Shown here: positions 1-7,077 of the stretch, piece by piece | How positions within the stretch are numbered: position 1 is the first letter of the stretch | Layout of the letters: every line of letters begins with the position of its first letter | Assembly (NCBI RefSeq): GCF_000478825.2 | Contig: NZ_CP007542.1 | Span: 3,224,001-3,288,000, forward strand | DNA length: 64,000 bases | Origin: Synechocystis sp. PCC 6714 | GTDB lineage: Bacteria > Cyanobacteriota > Cyanobacteriia > Cyanobacteriales > Microcystaceae | Reading direction: 5' to 3' | The notes under the pieces: model-generated | What the model was told of the DNA's origin: nothing | The model's database searches: none | What the model saw: only the letters and a program-made list of their open reading frames with translations | Program-made: the position numbers and the translations under genes

Positions 1-1
1 T

Positions 2-97
2 TTGCTCACCGAAGCGCCGGCTCCAGTAGATAAAAAGCAACTGAAAGAACTAGCGGTGGCTTCCACCCATCAACCCAAAGCTAAGGTGGAGGATTAG
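2..97 (+). CDS. 3' end of an unidentified protein, cut by the window edge
   Basis: Only the last 31 codons and a TAG stop are present. The visible tail is hydrophilic and lysine/alanine-rich and ends in KAKVED, so it looks like a flexible C-terminus rather than a folded domain. The next gene starts about 25 bases downstream on the same strand, so the two could share a transcript. There is not enough sequence to name a family. Confidence 0.5.
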   Translation: MLTEAPAPVDKKQLKELAVASTHQPKAKVED

Positions 98-122
98 GTA
101 GTCCTGTTTTTTATTGGCCCCC

Positions 123-1601
123 ATGATGGAACGTTTTTCCCCTACTACGGCTTTATGGAAAAAATTGAGCCTCTTTGACCGCACTGTGGGGGCGATCGCC
201 ATTATTTTGGTGCTTTTAATTGTGGTGGTGCTACTACGGGGCAATCAAAGTCCCTTGGTGGTGACTCAGTACAGTTGGCGCAATACCAACATCGGCGCCC
301 AAACCGAAGCCCTGACAATGACTTTTAACCATCCCTTTGACCCAGAAGAAATGGAGTCAGGCTTGGTGATTGACCCCCCCCTGGCAGGCAAAACCATTTG
401 GCAAGGAAGGCGTTGGTTCTATACCCTGACAGATATTCCCCGTTACGGCACTAACTATCAATTGACCTTACCCCTAGCTTCCATGGTAGGGGGTAGGGGG
501 ACCCAAGACTTTACCAGCGTAATCACCAGTCGGGCTAGGGCTTTAGTTTATATCGGTGTTAGCGGAGAAGAGAGGGGACGGCTAATTCTTTACAACATCA
601 CTAACCCCCAACAGCCCCAAAAAATTATCCTCACCCCTAAGGACCTCACCGTTCGTCAATTCCAGATTTATCCCCAAGGCGATCGCCTCGTTTTTACCGC
701 CACTGATCCCAGCCGTCGTCAAAGCCAACAAAATATTTTTACCGTTACCACCGGCATCAATAACCTCAATACCCAAACCAAGGTTTTACCCGGTAAGTTA
801 GAAAGGCTGTGGGAAAATCAGGACTACAACAATCAACGTATTGCCTTGGCCGCCAATGGCAGTGTGTTAGCAATGGCTAGGGAAAATGCCCAAAATCCTG
901 CCGACTCTGGTTTGTGGGTAGCCCCCAGGGGAGAAAATCCCAGACCTCTGGGTATTAGGGCAGATAAATTTATTGTTGGCCCCAACGGTAATTTCCTTGC
1001 AGTGGGCCAGGAAGGGGGAGTAGGTTTAATTCCCCTGAACCCGGAGGCCGGAACGCCGCAATTTTTAGCCGGAATGGAGCAACCCCTAGATTTTTCCCCC
1101 AAGGGTAAAGAATTGTTATTAACTCAACAAAATCCCGATTTTAGCCATTCCCTGATCATCTACGACCTCGAAACAAGAAGCCAGGAGGAAGTTTTACGGA
1201 GTCCCTATCCCCTCTTAAACTGCCGCTTTGACCCCCGGGACCAACCCAGAGCCTATTGCTTGCAAGCAGACTTTGTACAACGGCCAGGGGAGCCAGTACA
1301 ACCGGAACCTTACCTAGCGGTAATTAACTTGACCAGTGGCCAAAGCCGTCCCCTGCTGGCTCTCCCTAACTATCCTGAGGTGGACCTAACCATTGCCCCC
1401 GATGGACTGGGGTTGATGTTTGACCAAGTTGCCACCAGTTCAGGATTAAGTTCTCAAGATCTACTGACCGACTCCCAAAGATCGATTGTGGATGGCCGGG
1501 TTTGGTTATTGCCCTTACCAAGGGATTTGGCCATTGAAACGGAGTCCGAGCCGGACCCCCAGGAATTGACGGCAGGTTTTGCTCCCCGTTGGATGCCATA
1601 G
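123..1601 (+). CDS. Membrane-anchored protein with Ig-like and beta-propeller-like regions
   Basis: About 492 residues. A single hydrophobic segment at residues 22-40 follows a short basic N-terminus, so the bulk probably lies outside the cytoplasmic membrane. Residues 60-125 resemble an SbsA/Big_5 Ig-like domain (the FNHPFDPEEM stretch, then a Trp-rich strand). The rest has repeating 'LIIYDLETRS'-like strands as in TolB/WD40 propellers. I recognise no catalytic residues. Two ATGs in tandem (123 and 126) and an upstream TTG at 114 are possible starts; I chose the first ATG. The role is unknown; a cell-envelope or periplasmic scaffold role is inference. Confidence 0.75.
   Translation: MMERFSPTTALWKKLSLFDRTVGAIAIILVLLIVVVLLRGNQSPLVVTQYSWRNTNIGAQTEALTMTFNHPFDPEEMESGLVIDPPLAGKTIWQGRRWFYTLTDIPRYGTNYQLTLPLASMVGGRGTQDFTSVITSRARALVYIGVSGEERGRLILYNITNPQQPQKIILTPKDLTVRQFQIYPQGDRLVFTATDPSRRQSQQNIFTVTTGINNLNTQTKVLPGKLERLWENQDYNNQRIALAANGSVLAMARENAQNPADSGLWVAPRGENPRPLGIRADKFIVGPNGNFLAVGQEGGVGLIPLNPEAGTPQFLAGMEQPLDFSPKGKELLLTQQNPDFSHSLIIYDLETRSQEEVLRSPYPLLNCRFDPRDQPRAYCLQADFVQRPGEPVQPEPYLAVINLTSGQSRPLLALPNYPEVDLTIAPDGLGLMFDQVATSSGLSSQDLLTDSQRSIVDGRVWLLPLPRDLAIETESEPDPQELTAGFAPRWMP
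192..199. repeat. HIP1 octamer GCGATCGC, first of many in the window
   Basis: The palindrome GCGATCGC recurs throughout, in genes as well as gaps; other exact sites include 679-686, 2412-2419 and 16161-16168. Such over-representation is the hallmark of many cyanobacterial genomes, including Synechocystis. It is linked to DNA methylation and repair rather than to single genes. Confidence 0.95.
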
Positions 1602-1703
1602 TCTCTGATCCCCAGTGGATTAGGGTTATCCGCCCCTGGGAACGACAAAATAGTCAGATTATTTGGTACGCTAATTTAAACAGTTTGGGAATAGTAAGTA
1701 AGC

Positions 1704-2867
1704 GTGAACATTACGATTGGACGGGGAAAAACAGCCCGTCGAGCCTACGGTATCGACGAGATTGCACTGGTTCCCGGAGTGCGTACTTTAGATCCAGCTC
1801 TGGCGGACACCCGCTGGAAGGTGGGGCCCATTGAGCGGGAAATCCCCATTATTGCCAGCGCCATGGATGGGGTGGTGGATAGCCGCATGGCGGTATTGCT
1901 CTCCGAATTGGGTGCTTTGGGGGTAGTTAATTTGGAGGGGATCCAAACCCGCTACGAAGATCCCAATCCAATTTTGGACCGCATCGCCTCCGTAGGGAAA
2001 ACAGAATTTGTTGGGTTGATGCAGGAGCTCTACGCAGAACCGATCAAGCCCGAGTTAATCACCAAACGTATTCGGGAAATTCAGTCCGCTGGGGGCATCG
2101 CCGCAGTAAGTTTAACTCCGGTGGGGGCGGCCAAATATGCTAGTACAGTGGCAGAAGCTGGGGCAGATTTATTGTTCATCCAAGCCACGGTGGTTTCCAC
2201 GGCCCATTTATCCCCCGAGTCGGTGGAAAGTTTAGACCTGGTCAAACTTTGCCGGGAAATGCCCATGCCAGTGGTGTTGGGCAACTGTGTTACCTACGAA
2301 GTAAGTTTGGAATTGATGCGGGCTGGTGCAGCGGCGGTGCTGGTGGGCATTGGCCCTGGTGCGGCTTGTACTTCCCGGGGAGTACTGGGGGTTGGGGTAC
2401 CTCAACCGACGGCGATCGCCGATTGTGCGGGGGCCAGGGATGACTATTTCCAGGAAACGGGTCGTTATGTGCCGGTCATTGCCGACGGAGGCATCATTAC
2501 CGGTGGAGACATCTGTAAATGTATTGCCTGCGGTGCTGACGCAGTGATGATCGGTTCCCCCATTGCTAGGGCCGCTGAAGCCCCCGGCCGTGGTTTCCAT
2601 TGGGGCATGGCTACCCCCAGTCCCGTGTTACCCCGAGGCACTCGCATTAATGTGGGCACCACCGGCACCATTCGGGAAATTTTAGTGGGGCCGGCTAAAC
2701 TCGATGACGGCACCCATAACCTGCTGGGGGCATTGAAAACCAGCATGGGCACCCTGGGAGCTAAAGATATGAAGGAAATGCAACAGGTGGATGTGGTCAT
2801 TGCCCCATCTCTGCTCACGGAGGGCAAGGTCTACCAAAAAGCCCAACAGTTGGGCATGGGTAAGTAG
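1704..2867 (+). CDS. guaB3: GuaB3-type IMP dehydrogenase (no CBS domains)
   Basis: A 387-residue TIM-barrel enzyme of the IMPDH/GMP reductase family. It lacks the CBS pair found between barrel strands in ordinary GuaB. The catalytic loop reads GPGAACTSR with the nucleophile at Cys222, a variant of the canonical GPGSICTTR. Downstream, ADGGI and GADAVMIGSP supply the phosphate-binding part. Published work on cyanobacterial GuaB3 describes it as an IMP dehydrogenase acting in guanine nucleotide synthesis; that is family knowledge. The start is a GTG at 1704 without a clear Shine-Dalgarno. A strong hairpin terminator follows the stop. Confidence 0.9.
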   Translation: MNITIGRGKTARRAYGIDEIALVPGVRTLDPALADTRWKVGPIEREIPIIASAMDGVVDSRMAVLLSELGALGVVNLEGIQTRYEDPNPILDRIASVGKTEFVGLMQELYAEPIKPELITKRIREIQSAGGIAAVSLTPVGAAKYASTVAEAGADLLFIQATVVSTAHLSPESVESLDLVKLCREMPMPVVLGNCVTYEVSLELMRAGAAAVLVGIGPGAACTSRGVLGVGVPQPTAIADCAGARDDYFQETGRYVPVIADGGIITGGDICKCIACGADAVMIGSPIARAAEAPGRGFHWGMATPSPVLPRGTRINVGTTGTIREILVGPAKLDDGTHNLLGALKTSMGTLGAKDMKEMQQVDVVIAPSLLTEGKVYQKAQQLGMGK

Positions 2868-2894
2868 TTAATCCTTGCCGGTCCAAACCCATTT

Positions 2895-2924
2895 CCCCCT
2901 GGAATTATTCTAGGGGGATTTTTT
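2895..2924 (+). terminator. Rho-independent terminator after guaB3
   Basis: CCCCCT at 2895-2900 pairs with AGGGGG at 2912-2917. The stem continues inward through GGAA/TTCT-type pairs to a three-base loop, giving about ten pairs with one G-T wobble. A run of T follows at 2919-2924. It lies 28 bases after the guaB3 stop and insulates the next permease gene. Confidence 0.8.
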
Positions 2925-2953
2925 CTGCGCCATCTGTTAACCTAGGCCAGGTT

Positions 2954-3820
2954 TTGTTTGCCTCTGCCCAAGTCCCACTAACCTCTATTCCCCATCCCAT
3001 CACCGCCGTGCAACGCTGGAAAACCTACCTAGTTTTGGCCCTATTGGCGATCGCCATGTTGTTTCCTCTGCTTTGGTTGGTGGCCACCGCCCTCAAAGCC
3101 CCCACGGAGGATGTATTTGGTGGTTTAGGTCAATTGTTGCCCCGGCAACCTAATTTAGGCAATTTTATTAAGGTTTGGCAAGACTATCCCTTTGCTCGCT
3201 ACCTATTCAACAGTGTCGTAGTTTCCAGCATCACTGTAATCCTCAATCTGTTCTTTTGTGCCCTGGCGGCCTATCCCCTAGCCCGTTTGAATTTTATTGG
3301 TAGGGACGTGACCCTAGCGGCGATCGTGGCCACATTGATGATTCCGTTTCAGTTAATCATGATTCCCCTCTATATTTTGGCGGTGAATTTTGGGCTAAGG
3401 AATAGTTACCTGGGCATTATTTTCCCCAGCTTGGCCTCCGCCTTTGGTATTTTTTTGCTCCGCCAAGCGTTTCAAGGGGTACCCAAGGAGTTGGAAGAAG
3501 CGGCCCGCATAGACGGTTGTCGGGAACTGGGCATTTGGTGGCATATCATGATCCCTGCCATTCGCCCCGCCCTGGTCACCCTGGCCATTTTTGTTTTCAT
3601 TGGTGCTTGGAGTGATTTTCTCTGGCCCCTAATTGTGCTGGACCAGCCAGAATATTACACATTGCCCCTAGGAGTTGCCCAACTATCTAGCGCCCTGGAC
3701 TTTGACTGGCGCTTAATCGCGGCGGCATCGGTAATTGCCATTGCTCCGATCATTGTGCTGTTCCTGTTTGTGCAACGGTACATAATCCCCTCGGAAGCTA
3801 GTAGTGGCGTTAAAGGTTAG
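2954..3820 (+). CDS. ABC transporter permease, carbohydrate type (MalG/LacG-like)
   Basis: An inner-membrane permease of 288 residues from TTG 2954, or 270 from GTG 3008. It has about six membrane spans beginning with LVLALLAIAMLFPLLWLVA. The cytoplasmic EAA loop (EEAARIDGCRELGIWW), which contacts the ATPase, is clear and typical of the second permease of sugar or glycerol-phosphate importers (binding-protein-dependent transport, BPD_transp_1). No partner permease, binding protein or ATPase lies next to it, so the other subunits must be elsewhere. The substrate cannot be read from the sequence. The N-terminal 18 residues are dispensable for the family. Confidence 0.85.
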   Translation: MFASAQVPLTSIPHPITAVQRWKTYLVLALLAIAMLFPLLWLVATALKAPTEDVFGGLGQLLPRQPNLGNFIKVWQDYPFARYLFNSVVVSSITVILNLFFCALAAYPLARLNFIGRDVTLAAIVATLMIPFQLIMIPLYILAVNFGLRNSYLGIIFPSLASAFGIFLLRQAFQGVPKELEEAARIDGCRELGIWWHIMIPAIRPALVTLAIFVFIGAWSDFLWPLIVLDQPEYYTLPLGVAQLSSALDFDWRLIAAASVIAIAPIIVLFLFVQRYIIPSEASSGVKG

Positions 3821-3868
3821 GCGGTTGGATTTTTGAAATTTTCGGGTTGAAGTCTTCCAGCAAATCCC

Positions 3869-4342
3869 CTAAATTTCCCCTGGGTTGAGGGCAATCATCG
3901 CCCAGGTAACATATGTACCAATGGGGCTCCAGAGTAAAAAGGGTACTAAAAGGGCAAAGGCCGTGGGGGAAACTTGGGCGACGGCGATCGCCAGGGCCAG
4001 GCCGACAAAAAAGCCCGTGGCACCGATGATGGTGCCCACCCTTAGACTACGGAGTTTGCACATTACAGGGGTATAGGCCATGACAGTTAGTTCCAGCAAA
4101 AGATAGCCAGCCATCAGTCCCCAGCGGTGGCCAGGATTTTCCGTGGCCTGCCAAGTTACGGTGGCGGAAACTGCTCCGGCAATGAAAATCCCGATCCAGA
4201 TGAAGGGGATGGCCCACTCAAAGGTCAGCCAGGGGGGACGACGCAGACGATTAAACCAGCGCAAATCCCTGGGGGAAAGGCGATTGCAAACAAAGGCCAG
4301 GGCGAAAGTGATCAGTCCAATCCAGAGCCAAGCTGGAACCAT
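3869..4342 (-). CDS. TspO/MBR-like tryptophan-rich membrane protein
   Basis: 157 residues with five predicted membrane helices and a tryptophan-rich first half (LRRPPWLTFEWAIPFIW), followed by a last helix of the form PFLLWSPIGTYVTWAMIALN. This layout matches TspO/MBR proteins, which bind porphyrins and similar ligands and take part in stress and tetrapyrrole responses. The match is by pattern, so the family call is moderately sure and the function is inference. It converges with the ABC permease gene (about 48 bases between stops) and diverges from the hybrid kinase. Confidence 0.6.
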   Translation of the reverse strand: MVPAWLWIGLITFALAFVCNRLSPRDLRWFNRLRRPPWLTFEWAIPFIWIGIFIAGAVSATVTWQATENPGHRWGLMAGYLLLELTVMAYTPVMCKLRSLRVGTIIGATGFFVGLALAIAVAQVSPTAFALLVPFLLWSPIGTYVTWAMIALNPGEI

Positions 4343-4512
4343 AAGCAGTGTCGGGTAACTTTTGCAAATTCTATCAACTACTCATACTCACCGTTGCTCG
4401 TTTGAGGAGCCTCAAATACGTGGCGGGGAAAGACCTCCGAGCTGATTGGAGGAACCAATGGATTCTTTTCGCTCCCAGAAAGATGGGGGTAGAATACGGA
4501 GGAGGTTGTCCC

Positions 4513-4569
4513 ATGGAACCCCAAGCAAATGGTTACTCCGTCCCAAACTCTTCCCATGTCTGCCATTAG
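4513..4569 (+). CDS. Possible 18-codon leader ORF overlapping the hybrid kinase start
   Basis: The sequence GGAGGAGG at 4498-4505 is a near-perfect Shine-Dalgarno seven bases before ATG 4513. That ATG opens an 18-codon frame (beginning MEPQANGYSV) ending at TAG 4567-4569. The kinase frame starts at ATG 4529 or 4556 in another register and has no good ribosome site of its own. A translationally coupled leader peptide is one reading. Another is that the kinase N-terminus is misread through a strain-specific frameshift. The peptide resembles nothing I know. Confidence 0.35.
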   Translation: MEPQANGYSVPNSSHVCH

Positions 4570-5749
4570 CCGCTGTCTACGCATTCTCCTCATTGAAGAC
4601 AACCTAGGGGAAGCCCGCCTGTTGCAGGAAATACTCAAGGGGGCCCCGAAGGAAAACTTTGCATTTCAACACGTACAACGGTTGGAGGATGCTCTGACGG
4701 TTTTGGATCAAGGGGAAAAGTTTGACATCATCCTGTTGGATTTAACCCTACCGGACAGCCAGGGTTTAAGCTCCCTGCCCAAACTGCAAAAGCACCACCA
4801 TGAACTGCCTATCATTGTACTTACCCACTACCAGGACGAAGAATTAGCCCTAGAAGCGGTGCGTCAAGGAGCCCAGGATTATTTAGTCAAACGGGACGTT
4901 AGCTTGGATATTCTCCTGCGTTCGCTCCATTATGCCATTCAACGCCATTGCCTTGCCCGGGAACTGGCGGTGGAAAATCAGACTCTCAATGCCAACATCA
5001 AACGTCAGGAACGGGAATTATCCGAAGCCAAAGCGGCCAATAAACTCAAATCGGAGTTTGTTTCCATGCTTTCCCATGATTTTCGCAATCCCCTCAATAC
5101 CATTCTTTTATCGGCGGGCTTATTGGAAGAAAGTGGCGATCGCCTGAGTAAGGGGCAACAACATAATTATTTCAATATGATCCGCACCGCCATCAAAGAT
5201 TTAGATGAGTTGTTGTCGGAGGTTTTACTGCTGGGAAAAACGGAAAATGGGCAACTAAATTGCCAATTTGAGCCGTTGGATTTGCTCTACTTCTGTCAGG
5301 ATTTAATGCGTTTGGTCAATAACGCTCAGCGCCATCCCCGACCCATTCATTTCCACTCCCAGGGCAACCTCCAGCAGGGGATGTGGGATGCCCACTTACT
5401 GCGCCATATTATTTGCAATTTACTCAGTAATGCCATTAAATATTCCCCCGATGCTACCCCGATTATTTTTGAGGTGATTGCAAAAGATAAAACCATGGTT
5501 TTTCGGGTCACCGACCAGGGCATTGGTATTCCCCCAGGGGCGATGGCGGAATTATTTAATCCCTTTTTTCGGGCTGATAACGTGGAAGGGGTGACGGGCA
5601 CTGGTTTAGGTCTGGCGATCGTGCAACGCTGTACCCATATCCATGGCGGCGAAGTGACGGTGGAAAGCACAGAAGGCCAAGGCTCCTGTTTTACGGTGCG
5701 TTTACCGATTTTGGAGCCCCCCGATAACGGCGATCGTTTTGGTTCCTAA
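4529..5749 (+). CDS. Receiver domain-histidine kinase hybrid
   Basis: 406 residues, with domains in the reverse of the usual hybrid order. A receiver comes first (residues 17-135; acidic pocket ED at 23-24, phospho-acceptor Asp71 in ILLDLTLPD, Lys121). A short coiled-coil linker (145-175) leads to the HisKA domain with phospho-histidine His183 in LSHDFRNPLN. The HATPase domain has an N-box (NLLSNAIKYSP), then DQGIGIP and TGLGLAI. There is no membrane segment, so it is a soluble kinase that probably takes phosphate or input through its own receiver. I recall a similar hybrid (Hik23) just before the rsh gene in PCC 6803. An ATG at 4556 is an alternative start. Confidence 0.9.
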   Translation: MVTPSQTLPMSAISRCLRILLIEDNLGEARLLQEILKGAPKENFAFQHVQRLEDALTVLDQGEKFDIILLDLTLPDSQGLSSLPKLQKHHHELPIIVLTHYQDEELALEAVRQGAQDYLVKRDVSLDILLRSLHYAIQRHCLARELAVENQTLNANIKRQERELSEAKAANKLKSEFVSMLSHDFRNPLNTILLSAGLLEESGDRLSKGQQHNYFNMIRTAIKDLDELLSEVLLLGKTENGQLNCQFEPLDLLYFCQDLMRLVNNAQRHPRPIHFHSQGNLQQGMWDAHLLRHIICNLLSNAIKYSPDATPIIFEVIAKDKTMVFRVTDQGIGIPPGAMAELFNPFFRADNVEGVTGTGLGLAIVQRCTHIHGGEVTVESTEGQGSCFTVRLPILEPPDNGDRFGS

Positions 5750-5928
5750 TTTGGGCAACGGAGAACGAAAGGGGACTAACTCCATTCCTCCGCCAAGGTG
5801 GGTGAATCCAGTCAGCTCCCAAGAGTGATGGATAGATCGTAGAGCGAAGTGGAGAAAATTCTATTTTTTTCCATGTCTAAACCGGAAGTGGAAACGCTAA
5901 AAGCCTTGATTTTACAGGTTTTTGGGGA

Positions 5929-5957
5929 CTGACATGCCCTTAGGCTTTCCCTATGCT
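5929..5957 (+). promoter_or_regulatory. Sigma-70-type promoter of the small membrane protein gene
   Basis: CTGACA (5929-5934) and TATGCT (5952-5957) are separated by 17 bases, the ideal spacing. A start near 5964 would leave a leader of about 25 bases carrying AAAGGA at 5973-5978 before ATG 5989. The order promoter, ribosome site, start is what supports the small gene downstream. Confidence 0.55.
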
Positions 5958-5988
5958 GTAAGTATCGACAGCAAAGGAATACGTCGCC

Positions 5989-6186
5989 ATGTTTGCCTCC
6001 ACCAACTACACCTCCACCGCCATCCGCAACTACACCATCGCCGCTGTAACCGTTTTGACCTTGAGTATAGGCATCGGTGAACTGTTCAACAACCCCGACC
6101 GCATTGCCACCCAAAACACCATTGATAACTACACTTCCTACCTTGGTGCTGGCTTAGTAAGCTACGCCCAGTCCTCCTTGAAGTAG
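5989..6186 (+). CDS. Small single-span membrane protein, unknown function
   Basis: 65 residues: a Thr/Asn-rich N-terminus, one hydrophobic helix at about residues 16-32 (TIAAVTVLTLSIGIGEL) and a polar tail rich in Asn and Tyr. It has its own promoter-like sequence and a ribosome site (AAAGGA, ten bases from the ATG), which argues that it is expressed as a monocistronic gene. Gene-poor DNA lies on both sides. I cannot name a family; small Synechocystis membrane proteins of this size are often stress-induced or complex-associated, but nothing in the sequence says so. Confidence 0.6.
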   Translation: MFASTNYTSTAIRNYTIAAVTVLTLSIGIGELFNNPDRIATQNTIDNYTSYLGAGLVSYAQSSLK

Positions 6187-6331
6187 GTATAAATTCGATC
6201 TGTTCTGCCCCAAGTGGTCTAAAAATTGACTAGTCTGAGCAAAATAACCGTTGGGTTGAATTGCTCCCTGGGATAAAAAAAGAAGTTAACAAACTGGTTT
6301 GATTTAGTTGAGTTTAAATAGTTGAAATAAA

Positions 6332-6712
6332 CTATTTTAAAAAATTGCCCTCTTGCATGGCATTACTGAATGCTTGCAGTTGTTGATAATGGGCCAATAG
6401 GCGATTTTGATAGTGTTGTCGCCGCTCCGGAGACCGAGCCGATCGCCAAAAGATCAATTCCGTTGCCAGAAGCCTGAGGGTTCTTCGTAATTCCGTTTGT
6501 ATGGACAGCCATTTTTGTCTTCTCTGGACTGGCAGAAGCTCCGCTGGCAGAGCAAGAAAATAATCATGGATATGATTTTCCAGGTGGTCAATCTGTCCTG
6601 CCACCGTTTCCCCATCAATGACAGTCTCAACCAAAGTTAACCGACATCGCTCCAGCAACTGCTGAAATTCCCTAAGGCGATCGGGTAAATCAAGTAGTAG
6701 TGTAGATGACAT
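6332..6712 (-). CDS. PatD-like helical protein
   Basis: 126 residues, mostly amphipathic helices and rich in Leu, Arg and Gln. The conserved-looking core is LRLLATELIFWRSAR near residue 80. This resembles the PatD family, first described as controlling heterocyst frequency in filamentous cyanobacteria and reported to contact FtsZ, with homologues in unicellular strains. The assignment rests on remembered pattern similarity and needs a profile search. A division-related role here would be inference. The gene diverges from rsh across a 365-base regulatory gap. Confidence 0.5.
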   Translation of the reverse strand: MSSTLLLDLPDRLREFQQLLERCRLTLVETVIDGETVAGQIDHLENHIHDYFLALPAELLPVQRRQKWLSIQTELRRTLRLLATELIFWRSARSPERRQHYQNRLLAHYQQLQAFSNAMQEGNFLK

Positions 6713-7077
6713 TAATCCGAGAAGTTTTTCAGGGGAAGGACAGATCTAAGGTTAAAATAATGTTAAGACCCACTGATATTAATTTAGATTTACCATGACC
6801 AAATGGTCAAACTGCCTGGGGTACATCCTTGGGGAGAAAATTTGTTTTCGATCTTCATGGTAGAAGGAGCAAAAAATCATTAACAACCATTAACATTAAT
6901 TCCCCAAAACCTGCCCCGATTAGGGAATGTCTGTTACAAGATAAATACGGGATTTTAATAAAGCAATAGTTACTGTTATATTTTTTCCCGTTAACTGGCA
7001 ATTATCGGCTTTTTTGGTCGTTTTTTCTGTTTTAAACTTAAGTTAGTGCAAGCTACCTCAACTATCTCCCCAAAACT
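6713..7077 (+). promoter_or_regulatory. 365-base divergent control region before rsh
   Basis: No gene is visible here. Two candidate operators stand out. The first is a perfect dyad TGACCA-AA-TGGTCA at 6796-6809. The second is a tandem repeat CATTAAC-AAC-CATTAAC at 6878-6894 with a ten-base period, the spacing typical of OmpR/PhoB-family regulators. AT-rich DNA at 6930-7040 probably holds the rsh promoter. Which regulator binds is not known from the sequence. Confidence 0.45.

Noticed and set aside
2895-2924. G/C-rich hairpin as another IS605 end
   Set aside because: A T-run follows directly and no GATGTCAA-like end is present, so a plain terminator explains it.
6313-6341. AT-rich hairpin AAATAGTT/AACTATTT as a terminator of the PatD-like gene
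   Set aside because: It overlaps the stop codon and has no T-run in the direction of transcription.
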